Part shown: one piece after another, positions 26,974 through 36,979 of the stretch | Position numbering within the stretch: the stretch's first letter is position 1 | Layout of the letters: every line of letters starts with the position of its first letter | Source of the DNA: Actinomadura rudentiformis | GTDB taxonomy: Bacteria; Actinomycetota; Actinomycetes; Streptosporangiales; Streptosporangiaceae | Assembly (NCBI RefSeq): GCF_008923185.1 | Contig: NZ_WBMT01000007.1 | Location: 365,568-429,567 of the forward strand | Reading direction: 5' to 3' | Length of the DNA stretch: 64,000 bases | Program-made: the position numbers and the translations under genes | The notes under the pieces: model-generated | Database searches by the model: none | Seen by the model: only the letters and a program-made list of their open reading frames with translations | What the model was told of the DNA's origin: nothing

Positions 26974-27968
26974 CCACGCTGCTGGTGACGGTGCTGCTGC
27001 TCGTCGGCAACGGCTTCTTCGTCGCGGCCGAGTTCGCGCTGGTGGCGGCCAACCGCCCGCAGCTCGAACGGGCGGCTGCGCGCGGCAGCAGGCCCGCGCT
27101 GGCCGCGGTCGCCGGGGTCAAGGAGCTGTCCCTGATGCTGGCGGGCGCGCAGTTCGGCATCACCATGTGCTCGCTCGGCCTGGCCATCGTCACCGAACCG
27201 GCCTTCGAGCACCTCCTCGAACCGCCCCTGCACGCCATCGGCATGCCGGAGGCGGGCACCAAGGCCGTCGCGCTGACCACCGCGCTCGCCGTGATCACGT
27301 TCCTGCACATGGTCGTCGGGGAGATGGCGCCCAAGTCGTGGGCCATCACACACCCCGAACGTTCGGCGTTGATCCTGGCCCTGCCGTTCCGGGCGTTCGC
27401 CAAGATCTCCCGGCCCGTGTTGTCCGCGCTCAACACCATGACGAACGGTCTGCTCCGGCTCGTGGGGGTCACGCCGCGCGACGAGCTGGACAGCCACGCC
27501 GACGCGCAGGGGCTCAACCACCTCCTGGGCGAGTCCCGCCGCCTCGGCCTGATCGGGCGGCACGACCACGAGCTGCTCCGGCGGGCCATTTCGGCACGCG
27601 AGATAACGGTCGATCATCTCGTCGTCCCGGCCAGCTCGGTGACGACGATCGACGCCGACGCCACCGCGGCCCAGGTCCGCCGGACGGCGACCGCACGCGG
27701 GCACAGCCGCCTGGTGGTCCGCGACGCGAACGGCGGGGTGGTCGGCATCGTGCACGTCCGCGCCGCCATCAGCAGTGACCGCCGGGCGCTGGAGCTGGCC
27801 ACACCGGCCCCAGCGCTCACCCCGGGCACCACCGTGCTGGACGCGGTCACCCGCCTCCGCCGAGCCCGCGCGCAGCTCGCAGTGGTCACCGACGCGACCG
27901 GCGACTTCGCCGGCATCGTCACCCTCGACGACCTGCTCGCGGAGCTCCTCGCCACCAATCCGCACTAG
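26961..27968 (+). CDS. CNNM/CBS-domain membrane protein 2
   Basis: A 335-residue paralogue of the preceding protein with CNNM domain (1-190: FVAAEFALVAANR, FGITMCSLGLAIVTEPAF, VVGEMAPKSWAITHP) and CBS repeats (about 200-330) but without the C-terminal CorC domain. The start ATG at 26961 has AGGAGG four bases before it, inside the end of the first gene. Tandem long-plus-short CNNM genes are common in actinobacteria and suggest a paired transporter. Confidence 0.93.
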   Translation: MDPMTTLLVTVLLLVGNGFFVAAEFALVAANRPQLERAAARGSRPALAAVAGVKELSLMLAGAQFGITMCSLGLAIVTEPAFEHLLEPPLHAIGMPEAGTKAVALTTALAVITFLHMVVGEMAPKSWAITHPERSALILALPFRAFAKISRPVLSALNTMTNGLLRLVGVTPRDELDSHADAQGLNHLLGESRRLGLIGRHDHELLRRAISAREITVDHLVVPASSVTTIDADATAAQVRRTATARGHSRLVVRDANGGVVGIVHVRAAISSDRRALELATPAPALTPGTTVLDAVTRLRRARAQLAVVTDATGDFAGIVTLDDLLAELLATNPH

Positions 27969-28042
27969 CACATCGCTGGCGACTGCCTGAGCAGCGCTTT
28001 TGTCGAGATGCTGCAAGTCGATCCTTGCGCCATCGTGGCCCT

Positions 28043-28671
28043 ATGAGATGGACGCACTCGCAGCGTCCGGCCATGGAACCCAGCGCCGAGGGCATGCGGG
28101 CCCTGTGGATCTCGTTTGCCGGTCTGGGCGCCACCACGGTCATCCAAGCCGTGGTGGTGGCCCTGTCCGGCTCCGTCGAGCTCCTGGGCGACACGCTCCA
28201 CAACGCGGCGGACGCGCTGACGGCCTTGCCCCTCGCCGTCGCGTTCCTCCTGGCGAAGCGACCGCCGCCGCCCTGATCGGGTTCACCGGCAACGACCTGG
28301 TCGCCCGCTACCGCATCCGGGTCGGCCGCAAGATCGGCTCAGCGGCCCTGGTCGCCGACGGCCTCCACGCCCGTACCGACGGCTTCACCTCACTGGCCGT
28401 GCTCCTGAGCGCCGGCGGCATGGCCCTGGGCTGGACGTGGGCAGACCCGATCACCGGCCTCCTCATCACAGCGGCGATCCTCCTGGTCCTACGCCAAGCC
28501 GCCCGCGAGGTCGACCCCCGTTCAACTCTCGTGGAGGCCCACCAGGTGGCCGTGGAGGCCGAACACACCCTCATGCACGCCCTGCCCCGCCTGTCAGCCG
28601 CGCTCGTGCACCCCGACCCCCAGCCCCTCGATGGCATAGATCACCATGCCGCCCTGGCCGGACACCGATGA
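28043..28671 (+). pseudogene. cation diffusion facilitator, internally deleted
   Basis: Two adjacent frames carry parts of one CDF (CzcD/ZitB-like) transporter. The first gives GSVELLGDTLHNAADALTALPLAVAFLLAKR (metal-binding HNxxD helix); the second, after a frame change near 28260, resumes at GFTGNDLVARYRIRVGRKIGSAALVADGLHARTDG. About 45 residues with one or two helices are missing between them, and the C-terminal domain is also shortened before HALPRLSAALVHPDP. The product cannot be functional as a transporter. It lies between intact genes and has no mobile element next to it. Confidence 0.8.
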
Positions 28672-28705
28672 TCCATGACCTGTGAGACGTTAGTCCTGGG
28701 TAGGA

Positions 28706-31700
28706 ATGGAGACGACGGCCACGAGCCGAACAAGAACGGGGATGGCCGCGGTGCAACATCCGGGAGACACGGGCGACGAGCCCCAGACAGAGCCGACGAA
28801 CGAGCCTCGGCCGAAACTGACTGCCCGTTCAGGCCGAGCGGACACAGTCGACCTGGTGCTCCCACCATCCCCGCTGGACAAGACCAAGCCGCTCCCCGCC
28901 CTGGGCGAACAAGACAACCCCACAGGGAAGCCAGCCACGCCCGGCGCAAGCGCCCCTGAAGAGCCGAGCATGTCCGGCGCAAGCGAACCCAGCCCGGCCG
29001 AGCCAGACACGGGTGAGCCCGAAGCGGACCCAGACTTCCGCATCGCAAGCGCGACCGAACCGGGCGCAAGCGAACAAAACATAGAAGATCCGGACGTAAG
29101 CACCCCCGCAGCTACGCCAGGCACCAGCCTGCCCAGCACCCACGCCTCGGGAGCGAACGAGCCACCCTCGCCTGAGGCGAGCACCGACGACCCCAACTCC
29201 AGCGCGCCCGGCCCTGCCGCGGACCTGCCCGTCCCCGGCGAGCCCAGTCCCCCGGAGCCATACACAGCCAAGCCCAGCGCGTCCGGCGCAAGCATGGCCG
29301 GTCCCAGCGCGAGCGCCCCCGAGGCAGGCGAACAGGGCACAGGCGAACACGTCCCAGGCCAGCCCATCGCCAGCACGGAAGAGCCCGACCCCGCTCTGCC
29401 CACGCCTGAGCCCAGCGCAAGCGCCCCCGACGACGCGAGTGGACCTAACGCAGACGAGCCGGACGTAACCGCCCCCGCGACTACGCCAGACACCAGCATG
29501 GCCGGTCCCAGCACGAGCGACCCCGAGGCAGGCGACACCAGCGCTGACGTGCCAGGCGAGGACATCCCTTATGCGGACATCCCAAGCGCGGAGGAGACCG
29601 ACACAGACAGCCCCAGCACGGACGAGTCCGCCGCGGATACACCTGGCGCGGACGCCTCCAGCTTGAGCGAGTCTGACGCGGGCACGCCTGGGGCAGACAT
29701 CCCCATAGCGAGCGAGCCAAGCAAAGACGTCTCCGACACCGGTGCGCTTGGTGAGGGTGGGGATTCGACTCTGGCGTTTTCGGCTGCCGAGGGGCCGCTG
29801 GAGGAGTTGGTCGATGAGGTGTACGTGCCCCTGATCGGGGTTTATGAGGAGTTGGAGGGTCGGCTTCGGGAGAGGTCGACACGCGGGGGCAGGCCGGTCG
29901 GATGGGTGGCGCATCTTGAGGCGATGCGTTCGTTCCGGGAGGCGCGGGTCAGCGGGGACTGGGAGGAACTGGCTCGGTTCCTCCTAGAAGGCCAGGCAGG
30001 AGAGCACACGCGTCTGATCGAGGTCGGTGACGACGAGGCCGAGGTGGCGGCGGCACGGGAGGCCGTCTTGGAAGGCGGCGCGAAGGTCTTGCTCCTCGCG
30101 CCGACCGTTGAGTTGGCCGATCGGGTCGCGCAGGCCGTCGGCGACGTGGTGTTCGTGCTGGAGGTCGACGAGGCCGCGCCTGTTCAGGCGAATGTCGGTA
30201 CGGTCATCGACGTCGAGCCGCCGACGAACCCGGAGGCTGAGCCCGCACCGGCTGGGATCATCCCGGGTGCCGTGGTCAAGGCGGCCGGGGAGGCCTGGCG
30301 CAAAGCTTGGCGAGCCGAAGCCAAACAGCTTCAGCGGGAGCTTCTCTGGCTTGAGCAGTGGCCGCGTGACGCCGAGGTTCTCAACAAGGTCAAGGCGGCG
30401 TACGAACGGCTCGGTCAAGAGGTGAAGGCCGAGCTGGAACGCTTGGAGCAGGAGCTCAACGATCTTCGTACGGAGGCCACGCTCGCGGAGCAGGCCATCG
30501 CCGACGTCCACGAGGAGCGTGACCGGCTCGCCGCCGAGGAGCAACGGCTGGTCGAGGAGACGGCCGGGCCACGCGCCGAGGCCGAACGGCTCCAAGCTCT
30601 GGCGGACGCGGCGGCGGCCGAGGCCGGGGAGCACACTCGTATCGCCGACGAGGCGTACGCACGCTGCGTCGCGCTCGATCAGGAGGCCGCCCGCTGTCAG
30701 ACGGAGCTCCAGGAGGCGCGCCAGGCCGAGGCGTCGCTTGTCCAGGAGCTGACCAAGGCGCAGGGGGAGTTGCCCCAGGCGACCGAGGAGGCGGAACGAC
30801 TTAACAACGCCGCGACGGACGCGGAGGCGGAATGGCACGCCCGCTACTACCGCCTCAAGTCGGCAGAGTCCGCTCTCGCAGCGCAGCGCCGCAAACTGAC
30901 GCTCGGCCAGCGCCTCCACGTCTCGGCCCCGCCAGCCAAGCTGGAGGAACTGCGGATCGACGTAAAGACGCAGACCCGCGAAGCTGAGAATGCGTCCATC
31001 CGCGCGCGGCAGGCACACGAGGCGGCGGAACGGGCGGTGACGCATCACGCGGGCCTGGTCAGGTTCATCTCGGAGGGTGGCTCCGGCCTGGCGGCGGCTC
31101 GGGCCGCGCAGGAGCGGCTGACCGCGGACCTCGCCCGTCTCGCCGCGGAACGGGAGTCCGCCACCGCCGCACACCGGGAGCAGGCGCGCCAGGCGGCGGA
31201 GTCGGTCGACATCGCCACGCAGGCGAGCATGGCGGCCCGGCAGGCTCAGCAGGTAGCCCGGCAGGCCGAGGAACAACTGGCCGTCGCGTACCGCGCACAC
31301 CGGGACGCCGTGACGGCGGCCGAAGAGGCCGAGGCACGGGCCGAATCGTTGGCGCAGCAGGCCGCCGCAGCCGCTACCGGGCTTGAACGACGCCGTGCCG
31401 AGTCGGAAAGAGAGCTCGAAGCCCTCCGTGCGGAAATCGACACCGCGGCCGAGGCCGAGGCCCGTTCCCAGGCGAATGTGAGGCAGATCTGTGGCACGGA
31501 GTCGATCGCGGCACACCAGAGCAAGGCGATGGCGCGGATCGAGGAGCTCTCCGGTTATCTGGAAGCCACCGAACTCTCCGGTCAGCTGCTCCTCGAAATG
31601 GCCGGTCTGGTCTGCGGCACCCCCGAGACGATCGGCGCCTCACCGGTGGTCACGACGCAGTACGACACGCTGGTGGTCGTCGGCGCCGGCAGGCTGAACG

Positions 31701-31849
31701 ATGCGGATCTTCTCGTCGGTGCCGTCCACGCGCGTAACCGGGTTCTGATCGGCGTCCCGGGCCAGAAGCCGCCTGAGTACGCGGAGTACGCCGATTTCGG
31801 AGACACCGAGCGGCTAACGCAGAGCCCGTTCGAACGGGCCATCAGCTAA
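28706..31849 (+). CDS. giant coiled-coil protein with degenerate helicase-like NTPase halves
   Basis: A 1047-residue protein (ATG at 28706; start uncertain, ATG 28742 also possible). Residues 1-350 are Ala/Pro/Ser/Asp/Glu low-complexity. A short domain at about 370-480 ends in AVLEGGAKVLLLAPTVELADRV (from residue 450; motif-Ia-like) but has no Walker A GxGKT where expected. Residues about 528-945 form a very long Ala/Glu/Arg coiled coil. The C-terminus has YDTLVVVGAGRLNDADLLV (from 986), matching the place of motif II with DE replaced by GA, and VLIGVPGQKPPE, matching motif III (GDxxQLPP). This looks like a coiled-coil-inserted SF1-type ATPase that has lost its catalytic residues. The role is unknown; structural is likely. 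Confidence 0.8.
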   Translation: METTATSRTRTGMAAVQHPGDTGDEPQTEPTNEPRPKLTARSGRADTVDLVLPPSPLDKTKPLPALGEQDNPTGKPATPGASAPEEPSMSGASEPSPAEPDTGEPEADPDFRIASATEPGASEQNIEDPDVSTPAATPGTSLPSTHASGANEPPSPEASTDDPNSSAPGPAADLPVPGEPSPPEPYTAKPSASGASMAGPSASAPEAGEQGTGEHVPGQPIASTEEPDPALPTPEPSASAPDDASGPNADEPDVTAPATTPDTSMAGPSTSDPEAGDTSADVPGEDIPYADIPSAEETDTDSPSTDESAADTPGADASSLSESDAGTPGADIPIASEPSKDVSDTGALGEGGDSTLAFSAAEGPLEELVDEVYVPLIGVYEELEGRLRERSTRGGRPVGWVAHLEAMRSFREARVSGDWEELARFLLEGQAGEHTRLIEVGDDEAEVAAAREAVLEGGAKVLLLAPTVELADRVAQAVGDVVFVLEVDEAAPVQANVGTVIDVEPPTNPEAEPAPAGIIPGAVVKAAGEAWRKAWRAEAKQLQRELLWLEQWPRDAEVLNKVKAAYERLGQEVKAELERLEQELNDLRTEATLAEQAIADVHEERDRLAAEEQRLVEETAGPRAEAERLQALADAAAAEAGEHTRIADEAYARCVALDQEAARCQTELQEARQAEASLVQELTKAQGELPQATEEAERLNNAATDAEAEWHARYYRLKSAESALAAQRRKLTLGQRLHVSAPPAKLEELRIDVKTQTREAENASIRARQAHEAAERAVTHHAGLVRFISEGGSGLAAARAAQERLTADLARLAAERESATAAHREQARQAAESVDIATQASMAARQAQQVARQAEEQLAVAYRAHRDAVTAAEEAEARAESLAQQAAAAATGLERRRAESERELEALRAEIDTAAEAEARSQANVRQICGTESIAAHQSKAMARIEELSGYLEATELSGQLLLEMAGLVCGTPETIGASPVVTTQYDTLVVVGAGRLNDADLLVGAVHARNRVLIGVPGQKPPEYAEYADFGDTERLTQSPFERAIS

Positions 31850-31989
31850 CCCCGGTGTCAGCAGCCTCTCACCGAGGCCAGCAGACTGCGCTTGGCCGGC
31901 ATGGCCCACACTGCAGCCCGCCGGGCTGCACTGATGCCAACAGCCACGCCCCGACGCCAGCAGTTCCCCATGCCGACGCCGATGTAGCA

Positions 31990-32250
31990 GAGCCCCTCTG
32001 GTACAGGCCGGGCCCGCCGGTGTAGGCCGGGCCCCGCTGATGCAGGCCGGGCCCCGCCGATGTGGGCCGCGCCCCGCCCATGTAGGCCGCACCCCGCGAT
32101 GCAGGCCGCACCCCGCTGGTACAGGCCGGGCCCCCCGCTGATGGGGGCCCGGAGCCCGCTGGTACAGGCGGGCCCGCCGATGGAGACCAGGCCCTACCGG
32201 TGTAGGCCAGGCGCCGCTGATGCCACTAGGCGCTCGGCTGATGCCAGCAG
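31990..32250. repeat. degenerate ~20-bp tandem repeat block
   Basis: About eleven loosely conserved units of roughly 20 bases built around AGGCCGGGCCCCGC plus GATG or GGTAC occupy the gap after the coiled-coil gene. Units differ by point changes and small indels and do not keep one reading frame, so this is not a coding repeat. The rest of 31850-32391 shows no gene. Confidence 0.7.
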
Positions 32251-32391
32251 CGGCCCGCTGTGACAACATCGCCCCCGCTTTTGAGTGCAGGGCCGCACTG
32301 CTGTTAGCAGGTGGGCTCCGCTGATGGCGGCAGATCCACGCCTGTGCCGTTGGGCCTATGCCGATGTACGCAGGGCCCCGCGGCCACGGGG

Positions 32392-32763
32392 TCAGTCGTC
32401 GTTCAGGAGCAGGTTGAGGATCCAGCCGACGACGCCCACCACGATCGCGCCCCAGAACGCGGGCCAGAAGCCGTTGACGTGGAAGGGGAGTTCGAGGCGT
32501 TCGGCCAGGTTGCTTGCGAGCAACAGCAGCAGGGCGTTCACGACGAGCCCGATCAGACCCAACGTGAGCACGTAGAACGCGCAGCCGAGGGTCTTGACGA
32601 TCGGCTTGATGACGACGTTGATCAGACCGAAGATCACTGCGACGCCGACCAGGGTGGCCGCGCGCCGCAGATCGGTGTCCCCGGTGACCGAGATGCCGTC
32701 GACCAGGAGGGTGGCTACCCAGAGCGCCGCCGCGGTGATGGCTGTCTTGAGGAGTATCCGCAC
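32392..32763 (-). CDS. phage-holin-superfamily (four-helix) membrane protein
   Basis: A 123-residue protein with four hydrophobic helices and little else: MRILLKTAITAAALWVATLLV, AVIFGLINVVIKPIVKTLG, FYVLTLGLIGLVVNALLLLL and FWGAIVVGVVGWILNLLL. This is the holin-like family common in actinobacterial chromosomes, including the NVVIKPI signature. GTG at 32763 begins the first helix. Its cellular role is not established and there is no prophage here, so a lysis role is unlikely. Confidence 0.88.
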   Translation of the reverse strand: MRILLKTAITAAALWVATLLVDGISVTGDTDLRRAATLVGVAVIFGLINVVIKPIVKTLGCAFYVLTLGLIGLVVNALLLLLASNLAERLELPFHVNGFWPAFWGAIVVGVVGWILNLLLNDD

Positions 32764-32863
32764 ACCACGATCATGCGTCGGGGCCGGGCGCCGTCCCATC
32801 GCTCTGGGTGACGATATCTCCCCGGCCGATCTCATCTCAGAGAACGACCGGGCGCCGACGGGA

Positions 32864-33355
32864 TCAGTCGTTGCGTTCGAAGAACGAGGAGTTGGCGGTG
32901 ACCTGGGAACGGTTGGCAGGGGCGGCGGTGGGCGCAGCGGCAGGGGCGGCGGCAGCCGGGTTCGGTCCGCGGCTGGGGGCACCTCGGCGCTGGGCAGCGG
33001 CGTCCGGACGCTGGGGACGAGGGGCGCCGCCAGCCTGGCGGATGCGGGCAAGCTCTCGCTGCAGCTCGCGCTTCTCCAGTTCCAGGGTCGTCAGCGACTC
33101 CTCGTGTTCCTCGCGCAGGTAGCGGAGGTCTCGGCGGGCACGGATCATCCGGCCCATCCCCACGAACGTGAACACCAGGCCCAGAACGAAGACGACGGCC
33201 AAGGCCGCGCCCGCGAAGAACACCTGCCAGACGTTCGTCACGCCAGGCACCGTCTCGCCGAAGACGACCAGTTCGGCCGGGTCGGCGTTCTCCATCGCGA
33301 TGCCGACGGCGAAAACAGCGGCGGCGACGGCCAGGACCAGTCCAAGGAACACCAT
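32864..33355 (-). CDS. LapA-like two-helix membrane protein
   Basis: A 163-residue protein with two membrane helices (about residues 1-20 and 43-65) around NADPAELVVFGET, the LapA/DUF1049 pattern. A cytoplasmic coiled-coil (LRYLREEHEESLTTLELEKRELQRELARIRQ, about 80-110) and an Ala/Pro-rich tail follow. LapA proteins help envelope (LPS) assembly in Gram-negatives; in actinobacteria the role is unknown. ATG at 33355 follows GGAGA. Confidence 0.85.
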   Translation of the reverse strand: MVFLGLVLAVAAAVFAVGIAMENADPAELVVFGETVPGVTNVWQVFFAGAALAVVFVLGLVFTFVGMGRMIRARRDLRYLREEHEESLTTLELEKRELQRELARIRQAGGAPRPQRPDAAAQRRGAPSRGPNPAAAAPAAAPTAAPANRSQVTANSSFFERND

Positions 33356-33568
33356 GGGCAGTCTCCTCTCCAGTGCTCCGGAGGCGGGGGTCGGAGCGCC
33401 ACCACCATGCCAGACCTTTGCACCGTTTTGCCTTACTTGCCAGATATCTGCAGGTCGGCGGGGATTCATCCGGAAGCGGCATGGAGGTTGCGCCCGGTTT
33501 CGCCGGGGTAGTGATCGTGGCCAGGGGCGCGGAACACCCGGGTAGCCGCCGCCCGACCTGGAGGAACC

Positions 33569-34246
33569 ATGTCCGTGCAGGCCGTCATGTTCGATCTGGA
33601 TGGCGTCCTGGTCGACACCGAGCCGGTCTGGGAGGAGGTCCGCCGCGGCTTCGTCGCCGATCACGGTGGCCGCTGGCTCCCCGACACTCAGGACCGCCTG
33701 ATGGGCATGAGCACCGAGGAGTGGGCGGCCTACCTCGCCACCGACCTCGTCGAGGGCCTCACCGCCGAAGAGGTCGCGTACGAGGTGGTCGACCGCATGA
33801 GCCGGCGGTACGCCGAGGACCTCCCGTTGATGCCGGGCGCGGTCGAGGCCGTACGCAGGCTCGCGGAGCACTATCCCCTGGGCTTGAACAGCTCGTCTCC
33901 GCGTGCCCTGATCGACCTGGTGCTCGGACGGCTCGGTGTGGACGGCCTGTTCCGCGCGACCGTCTCGACCGAGGAGGTCGACCGGGGCAAACCCGAGCCC
34001 GACGGTTACCTCGCCGCCGCCGCACGCGCGGACGTCCCGCCGACAGAGTGCGTGGCGATCGAGGATTCCAGCAACGGCCTCCGTTCGGCGTACGCGGCGG
34101 GCATGCGGGTGATCGCCGTCCCGCACCCGCGCTACCCGCCCGCCGCAGATGCCTTGGCCTTGGCCTCGTATGTTGCCGAGGACCTCAACGCCGTGACCGC
34201 GGATCTCGTCGTCAAGGTCGGCGCAGCCCCACGTCCCGACGCATGA
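33569..34246 (+). CDS. HAD-superfamily phosphatase
   Basis: A 225-residue HAD hydrolase of the phosphoglucomutase/phosphatase (subfamily IA) type. All motifs are present: DLDGVLVDTEP (nucleophile D9, acid D11), NSSSPRAL, RGKPEPDGYL (Lys) and VAIEDSSNGLRSA (metal Asp). The helical cap is about residues 18-85. GAGGAACC precedes the ATG. The substrate is a small sugar phosphate or phosphoester, but cannot be named. Confidence 0.93.
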   Translation: MSVQAVMFDLDGVLVDTEPVWEEVRRGFVADHGGRWLPDTQDRLMGMSTEEWAAYLATDLVEGLTAEEVAYEVVDRMSRRYAEDLPLMPGAVEAVRRLAEHYPLGLNSSSPRALIDLVLGRLGVDGLFRATVSTEEVDRGKPEPDGYLAAAARADVPPTECVAIEDSSNGLRSAYAAGMRVIAVPHPRYPPAADALALASYVAEDLNAVTADLVVKVGAAPRPDA

Positions 34247-34336
34247 CGTACGACGCGGGGGCCGGCGTGGTTGGCCAGCTGCCGGTGGTTCCGCGATCGG
34301 CAAATCGCGGGCTTGAGAAGTCATTAGGATGAACCG

Positions 34337-36331
34337 GTGGCTTCCCCCGAGAGCGGACCCGATGTGAACGAGGCGTACGCACTGCCCGAGGAGCCGCCGC
34401 CGGACCCCTGGTTCGAGGATGATCTGCCTCCGGACGACTTCGACTACCAGGTGCCGGAGCAGGCGGGCGGGCACGCCTCGGCGGAGCTTCCGCCCCTCGC
34501 CGGACAGGCCCCCGGTACGGCGCTTGAGGCGTTGCAGCGCATCTTCGGGTACGACTCGTTCCGCGACGGCCAGCAGGAGATCATCGATCACGTCGTCGAT
34601 GGCAACGACGCCCTGGTGCTGATGCCGACCGGCGGCGGGAAGTCGCTGTGCTACCAGATCCCCGCGCTCGTGCGTAAGGGCGTCGGAATCGTCATCTCCC
34701 CGCTCATCGCGCTCATGCAGGACCAGGTGGACGCGTTGCAGGCGCTGGGCGTCCGCGCCGGATTCCTCAACTCCACGCAGGATCTCGACGAGCGGCGCGT
34801 GGTGGAGGCGCAATTCGCGTCAGGCGACCTCGACCTGCTCTATCTCGCTCCCGAACGGCTGCGGGTGGAGTCGACCCTTCGCCTGCTCGAACGCGGCACC
34901 ATCGCGCTCTTCGCAATCGACGAGGCGCACTGCGTCTCGCAGTGGGGCCACGACTTCCGCCCCGACTATCTGATGCTGTCCGAGCTGCACAAGCGGTGGC
35001 CGGACATCCCACGCATCGCGTTGACGGCGACGGCGACGCAGGAGACGCGCGCCGACATCGCCCGGCGGCTCGATCTGGAGGACGCGCGGCATTTCGTCGC
35101 GAGCTTCGACCGGCCCAACATCCAGTACCGCATCGAGCCGAAGACCGACCCCAAGCGCCAGCTCCTGCATCTCATCCGGAACGAGCACGACGGGGATGCG
35201 GGCATCGTCTACTGCCTGTCCCGTAACTCGGTCGAGAAGACCGCGGAATGGCTCGTGCAGAACGGCGTTGAGGCCGTCCCCTATCACGCTGGCCTGGACG
35301 CGCCCACGCGTGCCGCCAACCAGTCGCGGTTCTTGCGTGAGGACGGTCTGGTGGTGGTGGCGACCATCGCGTTCGGCATGGGCATCGACAAGCCTGACGT
35401 ACGCTTCGTGGCACATCTCGACCTGCCCAAGTCGGTCGAGGGTTACTACCAGGAGACCGGTCGAGCCGGACGTGACGGCCTGCCGTCTACGGCATGGCTG
35501 GCGTACGGGCTGCAGGACGTCGTCAACCTGCGCAAGCTCATCGACACCTCGGAAGGTGACGACGCGCATAGGCGCCGGTTGAGCATGCACCTCGACGCCA
35601 TGCTCGCGCTGTGCGAGACGGTGGAGTGCCGTCGCGTACAACTGCTCAACTACTTCGGCCAGTCCGGCGACACTTGCGGCAACTGCGACACCTGCCTGTC
35701 ACCGCCTGAGGCATGGGACGGGACGATCGCCGCGCAGAAGGTCCTGTCGACGGTCGTACGCCTGGACCGCGAGCGGCGCCAGAAGTTCGGTGCCGGTCAC
35801 ATCATCGACATCCTGGTCGGCAAGAAGACCCCCAAGGTGATCCAGTTCGATCATGATGCGTTGAGCGTGTTCGGGGTGGGTGCCGAGCTGCGCGACACCG
35901 AGTGGCGGGGCGTCATCCGGCAGCTGCTGGCACAGGGCCTGCTGGCCGTCGAGCCGAACTACGGCGCGCTCGTCCTCACCGATGCCAGCAGTGGGGTTCT
36001 GCGTAAGGAACGTCAGGTCAGACTCCGCCGTGAGCCTGAACGCGCCGCGACGACGGCCAAGGCGGCGAAGGCCGCCAAGTCCCGCAAGGCACCGGTGGAC
36101 CTGCCCGCCGAGGCCAAGCCGATCTTCGAACGACTCCGCGCCTGGCGCGCCGCCACCGCCAAGGAACAGGGCGTCCCCGCATACGTGATCTTCCACGACG
36201 CGACCCTGCGCGAGATCGCCACCCTGAGCCCGACCTCGCTGTCCGAGCTCGGCAAGGTCAGCGGCGTCGGCGAGAACAAGCTGGCCAAGTACGGCGAACA
36301 AGTCCTGGAGACCCTCACCGCCGACACCTAG
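34337..36331 (+). CDS. recQ: ATP-dependent DNA helicase RecQ
   Basis: A 664-residue 3'-5' helicase that unwinds recombination and stalled-fork intermediates. After an acidic 60-residue extension come motif 0 ([13 protein letters not shown]), Walker A ([12 protein letters not shown]), [17 protein letters not shown], motif V/VI region ([10 protein letters not shown]), a zinc-binding cluster ([12 protein letters not shown]... CGNCDTC) and the winged-helix RQC segment. A Lys/Ala-rich spacer leads to an HRDC domain at the end ([23 protein letters not shown]). The start is GTG at 34337. It is complete. Confidence 0.96.
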   Translation: MASPESGPDVNEAYALPEEPPPDPWFEDDLPPDDFDYQVPEQAGGHASAELPPLAGQAPGTALEALQRIFGYDSFRDGQQEIIDHVVDGNDALVLMPTGGGKSLCYQIPALVRKGVGIVISPLIALMQDQVDALQALGVRAGFLNSTQDLDERRVVEAQFASGDLDLLYLAPERLRVESTLRLLERGTIALFAIDEAHCVSQWGHDFRPDYLMLSELHKRWPDIPRIALTATATQETRADIARRLDLEDARHFVASFDRPNIQYRIEPKTDPKRQLLHLIRNEHDGDAGIVYCLSRNSVEKTAEWLVQNGVEAVPYHAGLDAPTRAANQSRFLREDGLVVVATIAFGMGIDKPDVRFVAHLDLPKSVEGYYQETGRAGRDGLPSTAWLAYGLQDVVNLRKLIDTSEGDDAHRRRLSMHLDAMLALCETVECRRVQLLNYFGQSGDTCGNCDTCLSPPEAWDGTIAAQKVLSTVVRLDRERRQKFGAGHIIDILVGKKTPKVIQFDHDALSVFGVGAELRDTEWRGVIRQLLAQGLLAVEPNYGALVLTDASSGVLRKERQVRLRREPERAATTAKAAKAAKSRKAPVDLPAEAKPIFERLRAWRAATAKEQGVPAYVIFHDATLREIATLSPTSLSELGKVSGVGENKLAKYGEQVLETLTADT

Positions 36332-36979
36332 CCCGCACGGGTGACCGACCGGGCGACGGACCTGCGGGGTCAGCCGAGACATCAGCCCGGCGGCCGCCAA
36401 AAATCGAAGCCCGAACGGCCGCCGCAGATTGCGACCCGCGGCCGATGAAGATCGGGGCCCGGCAGCCGAACAAATCGCTACGCGGCGATGGGGGGACATC
36501 ACTGCGCGGCGGTTGCAGGAGATCGCTGCGCGGCGGTTGCAGAAGATGCCGCCCCGGCGGTCGAGCAAGACCGCTCGACGACCCGTTCAGAATCCACGCG
36601 ACCCGGGACCGAGCGCCGGGCCTCCAGGCACCGACCAGTAGAGCCGCCGTGCGGCACAAGCAGGCGTGCGGCGGATTTCCACCACGGACAACGATGATCA
36701 AGCTGAGCACCCGGACCGCCGAGCACGACATCGAGACCATAAAGCGGTCAGAACAGGCCCATCGGGTCGCGGCAAAGGGCGTGAGAACGCCGCTCTCCAC
36801 GCGAATAAATAATCTCTGACACCCTCGCTGACCACTATCTTCGCAGGTCAGGTACTAAATGTGAACATCGTGTTCGCGTTTGCAAATCCGGCTCGGGTCG
36901 CTAAGGATGAATTATCGCCAGAAGAGCCCCGGAGGGGCTTATTTGGCATGCCCGCTAAACGCAGCGCAAGGAGAAAGCC
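36332..36979. other. intergenic region with short repeats
   Basis: About 650 bases with no supported gene. Between 36470 and 36560 a ~27-base unit (GATCGCTGCGCGGCGGTTGCAG-like, cut to its core) recurs about three times. A small stem AGCCCC/GGGGCT followed by TATTT at 36925-36944 could be a terminator or leader element just before the next gene. Confidence 0.45.

Noticed and set aside
32392..32763. Prophage lysis gene
   Set aside because: The holin-like family is common in actinobacterial chromosomes and no other phage genes are near.
33373..34332. Long plus-strand frame over the HAD phosphatase gene
   Set aside because: Arginine/glycine-rich shadow frame; the HAD gene in another frame has all family motifs.
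36315..36800. Minus-strand frame with repeated PPRSD units after recQ
   Set aside because: The repeats come from a non-coding ~27-base DNA repeat and the frame has no start signal.
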